Below, in pieces: positions 54,502 through 61,944 of a stretch of 64,000 bases of DNA. The DNA lies in NCBI RefSeq assembly GCF_004137765.1, contig NZ_NOIS01000003.1, forward strand, positions 496,001-560,000, given 5' to 3'. Positions within the stretch are counted from its first letter, which is position 1. Every line of letters begins with the position of its first letter. The position numbers were made by a program, and so were the translations under genes. The notes beneath the pieces were generated by a model. It searched no databases, was not told the DNA's origin, and saw nothing but the letters and a program-made list of their open reading frames with translations. This DNA is from Rothia uropygialis. GTDB lineage: Bacteria > Actinomycetota > Actinomycetes > Actinomycetales > Micrococcaceae.

Positions 54502-54726
54502 ATGAGCTTCAACAGCAAGAAATCCACCTGGGTGTGGATCTTCATGATCCTTGCAGCCGGGATCGGAGGCACCATCAGTGGGAAGTTCTTCGAGGGCCCC
54601 ATTGCCACTGTGGCCATGCTGGCAATAGTAGCCGTTCTGGGGCTGATCGGGCGGTTCCTTGTCAGACGATTCGAAGACCAGGAACTGGCACGGCTGCACC
54701 ACGAACAAGAAACCCCTCATCAATAG
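54502..54726 (+). CDS. Two-TM small membrane protein, orphan immunity-like
   Basis: A 74-residue protein: MSFNSKKS, two helices (VWIFMILAAGIGG and VAMLAIVAVLGLIG) and a charged tail RRFEDQELARLHHE. The VxGLIG...L ending of helix 2 resembles that of the membrane protein at 44930. No secreted partner lies next to it, so it may be an orphan immunity gene. Start ATG 54502; no strong ribosome site is visible. Confidence 0.55.
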   Translation: MSFNSKKSTWVWIFMILAAGIGGTISGKFFEGPIATVAMLAIVAVLGLIGRFLVRRFEDQELARLHHEQETPHQ

Positions 54727-55073
54727 GACATCCACACGGATCGGTCTGAACACATCTGAGTCTGTATACATCGGAGGGGAAGGTCGGTATGAAGCTCACA
54801 CAGAGAGAATCGTCCAATGCGCTTCCGGGGCATACTTCACCACCACCTGGGTTCGGGGGCTTCCCTTCAGGCTCTTCGAGTGGGAAACGGACGACGAATC
54901 CAGTACTACCCGGCACATCATAAGAGCGAGATGATCATACGCGTGCCGGAGCAGGAACTGGCCCGGCAGGTACGCGCCGAGGCAGCCAATATCAGCTGAT
55001 TTCTATTCCTTACGGGATTGTTAGAAGAGCCTGAATACCCCGGGCCAACTAGGTCTTCCGTAAGATATAACCC
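54727..55073. other. Gap with protein scraps
   Basis: Two frames have mildly protein-like stretches (SGAYFTTTWVRGLPFRLFEW near 54830; MIIRVPEQELARQVRAEAA near 54935) but neither matches a family I know. Probably fused remnants. Confidence 0.3.
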
Positions 55074-55451
55074 ATGGCTCATGACTTCCTCGACCGTGCG
55101 AGCTCCACCCGGAAGCTGACTGACTTCGCCCACTTCTGGAGCCAACGCATCACCGGGTGGCGACAGGACGGGGAGAAGGCCACCGAGAAGAAATATGCCC
55201 AGTCCTTCTGGTCCGACCTGTTGCGTTGCTTCGGGATCATTCCCGAACGCATCAACCTGTTCGAACGCGATGCCACCCGGGCCACCACCGGCCAGCACGG
55301 CTGGATCGACTTCTTCATGACCGGGGTGGCCATCGGAGAAGCCAAATCCCTGGACATCAACCTCGACGATGCTGTCGGACAGATCACGGGGAATGTGACA
55401 GAACCACCACCACGAGTGGTGGGTGGCACTGCAACGAAGGGCGAACCCTGA
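55074..55451 (+). pseudogene. MmeI-like type IIG methylase/nuclease, N-terminal part
   Basis: The 125-residue frame matches the N terminus of DNA methyltransferases of the MmeI-like type II restriction group: KLTDFAHFWSQRI, EKATEKKYAQSFWSDLLRCF, then GQHGWIDFFMTGVAIGEAKS with the nuclease D-x(n)-E-x-K residues. Homology stops near 55384 (LDDAVGQ) and the frame ends in unrelated sequence. The methylase core is missing. The C terminus of the same gene appears at 56437, after an opposite-strand cassette. Confidence 0.75.
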
Positions 55452-55500
55452 TCGCCTCGTCAGGTGACAAGACAAGGATTTGAGGCGAAACTTGGGCTTA

Positions 55501-55920
55501 TCACTCCTCTTGCTCGCCCTCCATATTGCTCAGAATTGTGTATCTGGACTCAACAAGCATTGAATATCCGATAAATATAAAGTACGAGGCTACGCTTGTT
55601 GCAGCAAGTGGAATAATTGAATGTATCAAAATTGAGAATATTGCCATTATAATAATAATTGAAATGACGATCTCAATTATACTTGAAAAATAGCCAAAAT
55701 ATTTTATTTTTAGTAATTTTTCAAGCAATCCACCCGCAAATGTAAATACAATCGATAGCACGACACATAAAAATACTTGAATAGCGATTATTGTGCTATC
55801 AACTTGATCTGCAACCCACATGTCCCATACGGCTAGTGGCAGGAATATTGAAGCGGGGAAACCGCAGAAGACACCTAGCATGCCAACTGCGGTCACCCAC
55901 TCTCGAGACCTTTTACTCAT
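55501..55920 (-). CDS. Four-TM membrane protein, immunity-like (cassette B)
   Basis: A 139-residue AT-rich gene product with about four hydrophobic helices (AVGMLGVFCGFPASIFLPLAV; AIQVFLCVVLSIVFTFAG; IIEIVISIIIIMAIFSILI; AATSVASYFIFIGYSML) and a short acidic end. It lies nine bases after the secreted-protein gene on the same strand, so it is surely co-transcribed with it. Position and topology again suggest immunity or export. Its composition contrasts sharply with the restriction-methylase pieces on both sides. Confidence 0.65.
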   Translation of the reverse strand: MSKRSREWVTAVGMLGVFCGFPASIFLPLAVWDMWVADQVDSTIIAIQVFLCVVLSIVFTFAGGLLEKLLKIKYFGYFSSIIEIVISIIIIMAIFSILIHSIIPLAATSVASYFIFIGYSMLVESRYTILSNMEGEQEE

Positions 55921-55929
55921 AGATGTATT

Positions 55930-56427
55930 TTATACGGGGCCAAACACCGACAGCCACAGGACTACCTGCTGGGACACGGTAGCCGCGGTAGTGGGGTCCA
56001 TGCCTGCTTGCTGAAGACCTGCGGCAATCGGTGCCTCAGCAATATTGTCGATCTCCTCGAGGACCTGCACAATCTGACCGGCGTACGGGCGGATCGAAGC
56101 GGGAAGCTTTTCCTTGCCGTATTTCAGTGCAATGATTGCTGCCTTCTTTGCGGCGCCGGTCAACCCATAGGTGGTAGTCCCCTCGCTACCGGATGCCATG
56201 CTTTCGGCAACCTTTGCACCTTCGGTGTCACCGGCGGCAGATGCCCTGTCCTGAATTTCCTCCCAGTCCGCTTTATTGAGCTGTCCGCTATCGGACTGTG
56301 CCAAAGATGATGCATCTTGCGGAGCGGCATTAGCAGGGGCTGCTGCTAGCCCTAAACTTCCGCCAACGAGGGCAACAACAGTGAGCGTTACGACGCTCGC
56401 TTTGGTCATTCGCCTCTTCTGAATCAT
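55930..56427 (-). CDS. Secreted helical protein, bacteriocin-like (cassette B)
   Basis: A 165-residue precursor with a textbook signal (KRRMTKASVVTLTVVALVGG ending APANA). The mature N part is acidic and polar (SSLAQSDSGQLNKADWEEI); the C part is a cationic/hydrophobic helical region (GAAKKAAIIALKYGKEKLPA; AAGLQQAGMDPTTAATVSQQ) ending VVLWLSVFGPV. An alternative ATG at 56409 has AAGAGG and may be the true start. It is not homologous at a glance to cassettes A and C. Membrane-active toxin function is inferred only. Confidence 0.68.
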   Translation of the reverse strand: MIQKRRMTKASVVTLTVVALVGGSLGLAAAPANAAPQDASSLAQSDSGQLNKADWEEIQDRASAAGDTEGAKVAESMASGSEGTTTYGLTGAAKKAAIIALKYGKEKLPASIRPYAGQIVQVLEEIDNIAEAPIAAGLQQAGMDPTTAATVSQQVVLWLSVFGPV

Positions 56428-56436
56428 GGTTCTTAT

Positions 56437-56916
56437 TTGCGTTCCTCGCCATGTCGGGAAAACCGCCGATACTTTCTTGCGCAGTCTTTCGCATCCAGCG
56501 TGATCTGTGGGGATGCCAACTTCCGCATCATCGACTCGGATGGTCTACAGTTCGCTTTGATTTCCTCGTCTATGTTCATCACGTGGCAGAAAACCATCGG
56601 CGGCCGACTCAAATCCGATCTGAGGTTCGCCAACACTTTGATCTGGAATACCTTCCCCGTCCCTACCCTGAACCATGGACAACGAGAACAGATCATTGAG
56701 GAAGGCCAATCCGTGCTGGCCGCACGGTCCCTGCATCCTGATCGCTCCCTGGCAGAGCACTACAACCCGCTGGCCATGGATCCGACGTTGCTCAAGGCTC
56801 ACGACAAGCTCGACCGAGCCGTAGATAAAGCCTTCGGAGCAACGAGGAAACTCAGCACCGAAGACCAACGACTGGAGATCTTGTTCCGCAACTATCAGGA
56901 CCTGACCGTTAGTTAG
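56437..56916 (+). pseudogene. MmeI-like type IIG methylase, C-terminal part
   Basis: The frame reads FALISSSMFITWQKTIGGRL, then SDLRFANTLIWNTFPVP, SLHPDRSLAEHYNPLAMDPT and LKAHDKLDRAVDKAFGA, the target-recognition end and C-terminal helices of the same family as the fragment at 55074. Together the pieces cover perhaps a third of a ~900-residue protein. A local start exists but without the catalytic core it cannot act as an enzyme. Confidence 0.75.
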
Positions 56917-56966
56917 AGTCTCCACACCACGTTCGGTCGAATACGCACTCCGTCTTCAACCTCGCA

Positions 56967-57530
56967 TCACCGCACCCGGTCCAGGCCCTGTCCCTCCGTC
57001 CATCGCGCCATGTTGTCGAATTTTCTCCCCTCATGCGGATCGTTTGCACCAAGAGATTCCAACACCCCCTCCGCACGACGGACCCACGATTTCCCATGAG
57101 CGTCTATGAAAGCCACCTCGACCCCCGACCTTTTCGCTACGCCTCCAGGTATTTCTTCTAGCAGTACTGAATGCAGACCTGGTGGGACGGCGTCGAAGGC
57201 ACGCTGAAATCCCGTAAACTCGTGGTTCTGTGAGACTTGTTCACGACTGGCTAGAGAGTTTCTACTCTCATCCATAGGCACAAGACAGAGGACGACCCTA
57301 AACATAGGGGTACTGGAAGCATTCTGGACATACACCTGTTTCCTTTTGGCGTATCCCTCAAGCTTCGGCGGAGAGTCGGCTTCTATCCAGGCAGAGATTC
57401 CCCGTGCTTGCTCCTTCGCAGAATCCATCCTTTGCATCTTCCGTTCTCCAGCAGGTTGATACAGAGCCACAGCAACAGCGGCAAAAGTCGCTGTTGCACC
57501 TACCCAGGTAGCCACATCTCCAGAATCCAC
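56967..57530 (-). CDS. Unknown protein with one N-terminal TM helix
   Basis: A 187-residue protein. MDSGDVATWVGATATFAAVAVALY forms a single N-terminal membrane helix, followed by a soluble region with VYVQNASSTPMFRVVLCLVP and VEVAFIDAHGKSWVRRAEGVL, a pattern I associate with uncharacterised actinobacterial membrane-tethered proteins. The frame is intact and codon use is normal. It lies beside a resolvase remnant, and some such genes occur in mobile regions. Function unknown. Confidence 0.6.
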   Translation of the reverse strand: MDSGDVATWVGATATFAAVAVALYQPAGERKMQRMDSAKEQARGISAWIEADSPPKLEGYAKRKQVYVQNASSTPMFRVVLCLVPMDESRNSLASREQVSQNHEFTGFQRAFDAVPPGLHSVLLEEIPGGVAKRSGVEVAFIDAHGKSWVRRAEGVLESLGANDPHEGRKFDNMARWTEGQGLDRVR

Positions 57531-57559
57531 AGCGACTCCTTAAAGTGTTAGTTGGGGAC

Positions 57560-57765
57560 TTATACAGCGCGTTGTATCGCTCTGTATACCGTGGAGCGTG
57601 CCACCCCGAACAACACCGCAATCTCCGCCGTCGTATGCTCGCCGCCCCGTATAGCGATACCAGGTGCTTCTGCTGAGATACCGAGAGCTTCGGTTTCTTA
57701 CCCCGCAGTCTTCCTTTGGCCTTGGCTACTGCCATCCCCTCGCGGGACCGCCTACAGGGCAACAG
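57560..57765 (-). pseudogene. Third serine resolvase, frameshifted C-terminal remnant
   Basis: RRSREGMAVAKAKGRLRGKK, then LSVSQQKHLVSLY, is the linker and start of the Hin-type HTH; a frameshift follows, and the second frame continues GEHTTAEIAVLFGVARSTVY up to the stop. The catalytic domain is missing. Confidence 0.75.
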
Positions 57766-58032
57766 GAAAGCCGAAAGGTTCAGCTGGACCCTTGCTGCAG
57801 AGTAGGCCTGCGTGAAGCCCTAAACCAGTGAGAAGGCATGAGCCTATTCCTACGACACCCGGCTTCATCGCCACAATAACCACCATAGGCCTTGCCTCGA
57901 CATCGGAGTCTAAGCTCTTCGACCCGCGTCCGCAGTGCCAAAGGGAAACGATACTAGCCAAATGGAATGCGAGTCAGGCTAGCCACTAGCGACCAGCCTG
58001 ACCCAAATTGTTTTATAATGTTGTCAAATTAA
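57766..58032. other. 267-base gap, nothing recognised
   Basis: Composition shifts from GC-rich on the left to AT-rich at about 58000. No protein-like frame, repeat or hairpin was found. Confidence 0.35.
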
Positions 58033-58281
58033 TTATTTAATTTTGATATTATTTTTACGTTTGTTGGAGTAATACTGCACCAACATTCCGACAAGCCCTG
58101 CTATTGACAAAATAAACAGCGGGATTGACCAGATTGCATATGGCCCCATAATGAGCAGTATCCCAAACAGCATTCCTATAGCAAACAATTGATAAAAAAT
58201 ATTTTTTTTATTGAAAAAAATCTTGTTATTTTGAATGTCCAGCACCCCTATTTTGTGCGATCGTGCATGCGCTACTTGCAC
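58033..58281 (-). CDS. Two-TM small membrane protein, immunity-like (cassette C)
   Basis: An up to 82-residue, very AT-rich gene. Two hydrophobic helices (LFAIGMLFGILLIMGPYAI and IPLFILSIAGLVGMLVQYY) end in a lysine/asparagine-rich tail. The GTG at 58281 overlaps the secreted-protein stop; a second GTG at 58245 (VLDIQNNK) is also possible. Layout equals that of cassette A, so an immunity role is inferred. Confidence 0.62.
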   Translation of the reverse strand: MQVAHARSHKIGVLDIQNNKIFFNKKNIFYQLFAIGMLFGILLIMGPYAIWSIPLFILSIAGLVGMLVQYYSNKRKNNIKIK

Positions 58282-58613
58282 CAGGAGTTAGTTATAGTGG
58301 AACCTGCTGTATTGTTCGTAGCTTTATACGAGATGTATCGCGCCTGATCCCCAGGGCAAAGTCCCACGTCCGTAATATAAGGGGCAAGGACTCCCGCTGC
58401 GATTGCCGCAGCTCCTCCAGTAACAATTGTCCCTACAACAGCAGCGCCTCCACCGATAATTGCTTTTTGGTCAGTTTGATTTAAGGAAAAGACAGAGTCG
58501 CCGTTATCAGCATTATCTTCGATTCTAAAAGCTTGACTGGGAGTGAAAATACCTAAGGCAAGAATTGAGCCAGCTGAAATAGAAGAAATAGTTTTTATAC
58601 ATGTGGTTCTCAT
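58272..58613 (-). CDS. Secreted Gly/Ala-rich protein, bacteriocin-like (cassette C)
   Basis: A 113-residue precursor. The signal peptide (CIKTISSISAGSILALGIF) ends at PSQA. The mature part has an acidic lead (EDNADNGDSVF), QTDQKAIIGGGAAVVGTIV, TGGAAAIAAGVLAPYI and then a tail with two Cys (GLCPGDQ and the terminal WCK) that may form a disulfide. The DQKAI-Gly/Ala-APY core is shared with the protein at 45239, which shows common descent. The ATG sits six bases after a -10 box, so the mRNA is probably leaderless. Confidence 0.7.
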   Translation of the reverse strand: MRTTCIKTISSISAGSILALGIFTPSQAFRIEDNADNGDSVFSLNQTDQKAIIGGGAAVVGTIVTGGAAAIAAGVLAPYITDVGLCPGDQARYISYKATNNTAGSTITNSWCK

Positions 58614-58619
58614 ATGTGC

Positions 58620-58648
58620 ATTTTATAACTTGGTATCTTCCGAGTCAA
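58620..58648 (-). promoter_or_regulatory. Leaderless promoter of cassette C
   Basis: On the minus strand TTGACT (58643-58648), a 17-base spacer and TAAAAT (58620-58625) form a near-consensus sigma-70 promoter. The ATG follows six bases later, at about the expected transcription start. Confidence 0.7.
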
Positions 58649-58868
58649 TGCACGTGGATCAGCATTTCGTGTTTTTGGCGTGTCGCCCGGTCAAATAAAC
58701 GCCAGGCGACGTAGGCAGGGCCATCCTCCAATGAACCGCGAAGACCGCCAGGATCTCAGCCAGCCAAATAACCCCTCGGGCCCGATTATCACGCATGCTA
58801 TATACTACTAAGCATACGTAGCGAATTCGGTGAATTCACCTGATCGAACCACAGAGTGGGTGACTATA

Positions 58869-59060
58869 ATGGCAAACACTGTCAGGATTGTAGTCTTGTG
58901 CATGATTTTTGTATCAGTAATTGTCCTAATAATCACACAGTGGGCTCCTATCCTGGCGCTCATTCCAGTTGGCGCAGCCATGACCCTCTGGGGTGGGGGT
59001 CACTTCTCCACAATGCCGACCCGGAGAAAAGATCAGGAAAGTAGAGATTTGTACGAATAG
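58869..59060 (+). CDS. Two-TM small membrane protein (cassette D)
   Basis: A 63-residue protein from the ATG at 58869 (the frame opens with GTG at 58830): two hydrophobic segments (VRIVVLCMIFVSVIVLIIT and PILALIPVGAAMTLWGGG) and a charged tail TRRKDQESRD. It precedes the secreted protein at 59138 on the same strand, the reverse gene order of cassettes A-C. Function unknown. Confidence 0.55.
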   Translation: MANTVRIVVLCMIFVSVIVLIITQWAPILALIPVGAAMTLWGGGHFSTMPTRRKDQESRDLYE

Positions 59061-59137
59061 AGTGACCTAGACCTTTCCACCTCTCCGCGCTATATGTGCA
59101 ATAAATGACGCACGTAATAAAGAGATAAAGCCAGGAA

Positions 59138-59548
59138 ATTAAGAACCGCGGATCAAGAATTTATGCCGTATCGGGGCTTGCGATTGCGCCGCCATTGATG
59201 CCAGCTTCTGGAGCACAAGCACAGGCTGGCCCAGGCGGCGGCGGTAGTGAGGTTTCCTCGAAAATTGAGTGCCGCCACGATGGCGGCAAGACCATTTGCG
59301 ATGTGCTCGTCCCAGTCCGATACTGCGGCTCGTCTCGCATGGCTGGTGTCGAAATCACGACCGGTCTCAAGGGTGGCATCAGGGTCAAGGAACCTTCGGA
59401 CCGGAATATCTCATGGGAAGCAGGCCCTGTCTCTGACCATGTCATCAATGACGTAGGAACGAATTTTACAACTGTCCTCACCTTGGAGGGTGAGAGCGAC
59501 GATCAGGCGTATGCGACATGCTCAGGCCAGAAAGTCCGCCTCGACTAA
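59138..59548 (+). CDS. Secreted Cys-containing protein, possible ATT start (cassette D)
   Basis: The frame from the TTG/ATG at 59195/59198 gives an orphaned half signal peptide. Reading upstream in frame gives KNRGSRIYAVSGLAIAPPLM and PASGAQAQA, a full signal peptide with a basic start, but the only start-like codon there is ATT at 59138; AGGA lies directly before it. The mature domain is beta-rich with four Cys (IECRHDGGKTICD, RYCGSS, ATCSGQK). Either it uses a rare ATT start or the start was lost. Confidence 0.55.
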   Translation: MKNRGSRIYAVSGLAIAPPLMPASGAQAQAGPGGGGSEVSSKIECRHDGGKTICDVLVPVRYCGSSRMAGVEITTGLKGGIRVKEPSDRNISWEAGPVSDHVINDVGTNFTTVLTLEGESDDQAYATCSGQKVRLD

Positions 59549-59574
59549 GGACTTCTTCCTAAGCACACACCGGA

Positions 59575-59614
59575 AAAATGCCCCGCGACTCTCCATCGGG
59601 TCGCGGGGCATTTT
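59575..59614. terminator. Bidirectional hairpin terminator
   Basis: A perfect 15-base stem, AAAATGCCCCGCGAC / GTCGCGGGGCATTTT, with a 10-base loop. The A and T runs at the ends give U tracts in both directions, serving the secreted-protein gene and the minus-strand resolvase. Confidence 0.85.
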
Positions 59615-59687
59615 GCGCAACAAATAACCGCCGATTAATTTATGGATCCGGTCCATCTTGCACGAGTTGTCATCTCCGGCAGGCGGA

Positions 59688-60254
59688 TCAGCCTCGTGTG
59701 GTGTCCTGCTCGAGGTGACGGTAGATCGTCGGCCTCGAGGCCCCGAAGGTCTCCGCGATCTGCTGAACGCTGTGCTCTCCCGCCTCATACATGGCTCGAG
59801 CCTGCTTGACCTCCGTTGGGGTCATTTTGAACTTCGGCCCGCCCTTCCGACCACGAGCACGGGCAGCGGCCAACCCATCACGGGTCCGTTCAACAATCAG
59901 GTCGTGCTCAAACTCCGCAATGGCCACCAACATATGGAAGAACAACCGGCCACCGGCGGTGGTGGTATCGATCCCCTGGGACAGGGCCACCAGTCCGACA
60001 CCTTGGTCCTGCAACTGGTCAGCGACATCCTTGAGGTTACCCACCGAGCGACCTAGTCGGTCCAGTTTGGTCACAACGTGGGTGTCGCCTTCTCGCAGAT
60101 ACTCCAACGCCCGGTCCAGAGCAGGTCGTTTGGCCAGGGTCCCCGAAGCATGGTCGACGAAAAGCTTCTGACACCCGGCCCGGTTCAGGGCATCCGTTTG
60201 CCCGTCCGGATTCTGGTCTCGGGTCGAGACTCTCGCGTAACCGATCATCACCAT
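59688..60254 (-). CDS. Serine resolvase/invertase, copy 2
   Basis: A 188-residue small serine recombinase almost identical to the one at 50517 (IGYARVSTRDQNPDGQTDAL, the same Arg motifs, HTH GASRPTIYRHL). It differs at about a dozen positions, and its C terminus is two residues longer. The much longer frame reaching 61454 runs antisense through formate dehydrogenase and is not real; I start at the ATG matching copy 1. Upstream it abuts a broken amidohydrolase. Confidence 0.92.
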   Translation of the reverse strand: MVMIGYARVSTRDQNPDGQTDALNRAGCQKLFVDHASGTLAKRPALDRALEYLREGDTHVVTKLDRLGRSVGNLKDVADQLQDQGVGLVALSQGIDTTTAGGRLFFHMLVAIAEFEHDLIVERTRDGLAAARARGRKGGPKFKMTPTEVKQARAMYEAGEHSVQQIAETFGASRPTIYRHLEQDTTRG

Positions 60255-60271
60255 GCCCACCATGTATCGCA

Positions 60272-60504
60272 AACGTACGTATGCAATACGCCCAGGGGGA
60301 TGTTCACGCAGGCCAACCTGCAGTACTGCGTCGAGACGATCGGTGCGGACCGGATCATGTACGCGGTCGACTACCCGTTCGTCCGGATGGACGGAGCCCA
60401 GAAGTTCCTGAGCGACGCTCGCCTGGGGGGGCGCCGATAAGGAAGCCATTGCGCACGGTACCGCCGAACGGGTCCTGCCGAACCTGGGGAGCATCCTCGG
60501 CTGA
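60272..60504 (+). pseudogene. Amidohydrolase, C-terminal remnant with frameshift
   Basis: GMFTQANLQYCVETIGADRI followed by MYAVDYPFVRMDGAQKFL is the end of an amidohydrolase-2 (resorcylate-decarboxylase-like) TIM barrel, with the metal Asp in the VDYPF motif. After DARLGG, an extra G in a 7-G run breaks the frame; the shifted frame continues GADKEAIAHGTAERVL and ends at 60504. The N-terminal ~85 percent was replaced by the resolvase sequence. Confidence 0.75.
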
Positions 60505-60653
60505 CCACGGTCAGAGATTTCATCATCTCTTTCGGGGCAAGCGGTAGACGTACCGTCCCGAGAAGAGGAGGGTTGTTTCAACCGGGCTCCGGGTGGGGAT
60601 CGACGGCCAGGGGCCGCCCTTTCCGGAGCGTTGCCGACCTTTAGTGAGGAGTC

Positions 60654-61784
60654 ATGTTGTCCAAGGTTCTGTGCGTGCTGTATCCCGACCCCGTGACCGG
60701 TTATCCGCCGGAGTACGCGAGAGATGATCTGCCCGAACTGCCCGAGACCTATCCGGACAGCGACCAGACGCTTCCCTCGCCCTCGAAACAGTGGTTCGAA
60801 CCGGGTTCGTTGCTCGGCTCGGTCTCCGGAGAACTCGGCCTGCGGGAATTCCTCGAATCCCAGGGCCATGAGCTCGTCGTGACCTCGGACAAGGAGGGGA
60901 AGGACTCCGAGTTCGAAAAGCACCTGCCGGACGCCGACGTCGTGATTTCGCAACCGTTCTGGCCTGCTTATCTGCCCGAAGAACGAATCCGCAAGGCAAA
61001 GAACCTCAAGCTGGTTCTCACCGCGGGCATCGGCTCCGACCACGTGGACACCGATGCCGCCGCGAATGCGGGAATCACGGTCGCCGAGATCACTTACTCG
61101 AATTCCGTCTCCGTGGCCGAACACGCCGTGATGCAGATTCTCGACCTGGTCCGCAATTTCGTGCCGTCCCACCAGTACGCGGTGAACGGCGGCTGGAACA
61201 TCGCCGACTGTGTCAAACGGTCCTACGATCTCGAGGGAATGGACGTCGGAATCATCGCCGCGGGCCGCATCGGGCTGGCTCTCGCCCGGCGGCTCAAGCC
61301 CTTCGGCGTCCACCTGAGCTACTTCAAGAGGCATCGCTTGTCCGAAGAGCTGGAGCAGGAGCTCGGCCTGACCTATTACGAGTCGACCGAGGAACTCGTC
61401 AGGAACGTTGACGTGGTCTCGATCCACTCTCCGCTGACGGACGAGACCAGGCACCTGTTCGACGAAGAGCTGATGAATTCCATGCGCCGGGGGTCATACA
61501 TCGTCAATACGGCCCGCGCGGAAATCATGGTGCGCGACGACCTCATCAAGGTCCTGGAATCCGGGCAGATCGCCGGTTACGCGGGCGATGTGTGGTACCC
61601 GCAACCGGCCCCGGTCGATCACCCGTGGCGGCGCATGCCGAACGAGGCGATGACTCCGCACATCTCGGGAGCCACGCTGTCGGCCCAGACGAGGATCGCC
61701 GACGGTGTCGTCGAATGCCTGGAGGACTTCTTCCGCGATGAACGACTCCGGGACGAGTACATCATGGCCGAACCGGAGAGCTGA
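60654..61784 (+). CDS. fdh: NAD-dependent formate dehydrogenase, second copy
   Basis: A 376-residue paralogue of the FDH at 24694, estimated by eye at about three-quarters identity. It has all key residues: TYSNSVSVAEHAV, VGIIAAGRIGLALA, NTARAEIMVRD and MTPHISGATLSAQ. It lacks the C-terminal tail of copy 1 and has GTT-to-GAT-type changes throughout, so it is not a recent duplicate. TGAGGAG precedes the ATG. Although flanked by remnants it is intact and followed by a strong terminator. Confidence 0.93.
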   Translation: MLSKVLCVLYPDPVTGYPPEYARDDLPELPETYPDSDQTLPSPSKQWFEPGSLLGSVSGELGLREFLESQGHELVVTSDKEGKDSEFEKHLPDADVVISQPFWPAYLPEERIRKAKNLKLVLTAGIGSDHVDTDAAANAGITVAEITYSNSVSVAEHAVMQILDLVRNFVPSHQYAVNGGWNIADCVKRSYDLEGMDVGIIAAGRIGLALARRLKPFGVHLSYFKRHRLSEELEQELGLTYYESTEELVRNVDVVSIHSPLTDETRHLFDEELMNSMRRGSYIVNTARAEIMVRDDLIKVLESGQIAGYAGDVWYPQPAPVDHPWRRMPNEAMTPHISGATLSAQTRIADGVVECLEDFFRDERLRDEYIMAEPES

Positions 61785-61803
61785 GCGCCGCGCCTCGGAC
61801 TGC

Positions 61804-61830
61804 GGGGGCGGGGCGCAACGCCCCGCCCCC
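61804..61830 (+). terminator. Terminator of the second formate dehydrogenase
   Basis: A perfect 12-base GC-only stem, GGGGGCGGGGCG / CGCCCCGCCCCC, with a CAA loop, 19 bases beyond the stop codon. No U tract. Confidence 0.75.
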
Positions 61831-61944
61831 GTCCGTGGTCTCCGCGAGGAACCGTGTCATAGTAGGAAGGTCCTGGCGTAATTCAGGCCACCTCCCCTGA
61901 AGCGTGGGTATCCGGCTCGCGCTTGTGTACAGGAATGGACCACT

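Noticed and set aside
54817-54999. A 60-codon frame containing MIIRVPEQELARQ
   Set aside because: Too short, no ribosome site and no family; kept only as a possible scrap in the gap entry.
59688-61454. A single 588-codon frame covering resolvase 2 and most of formate dehydrogenase 2 in antisense
   Set aside because: Only its last ~188 codons are protein-like (resolvase); the rest is the shadow of fdh on the other strand.
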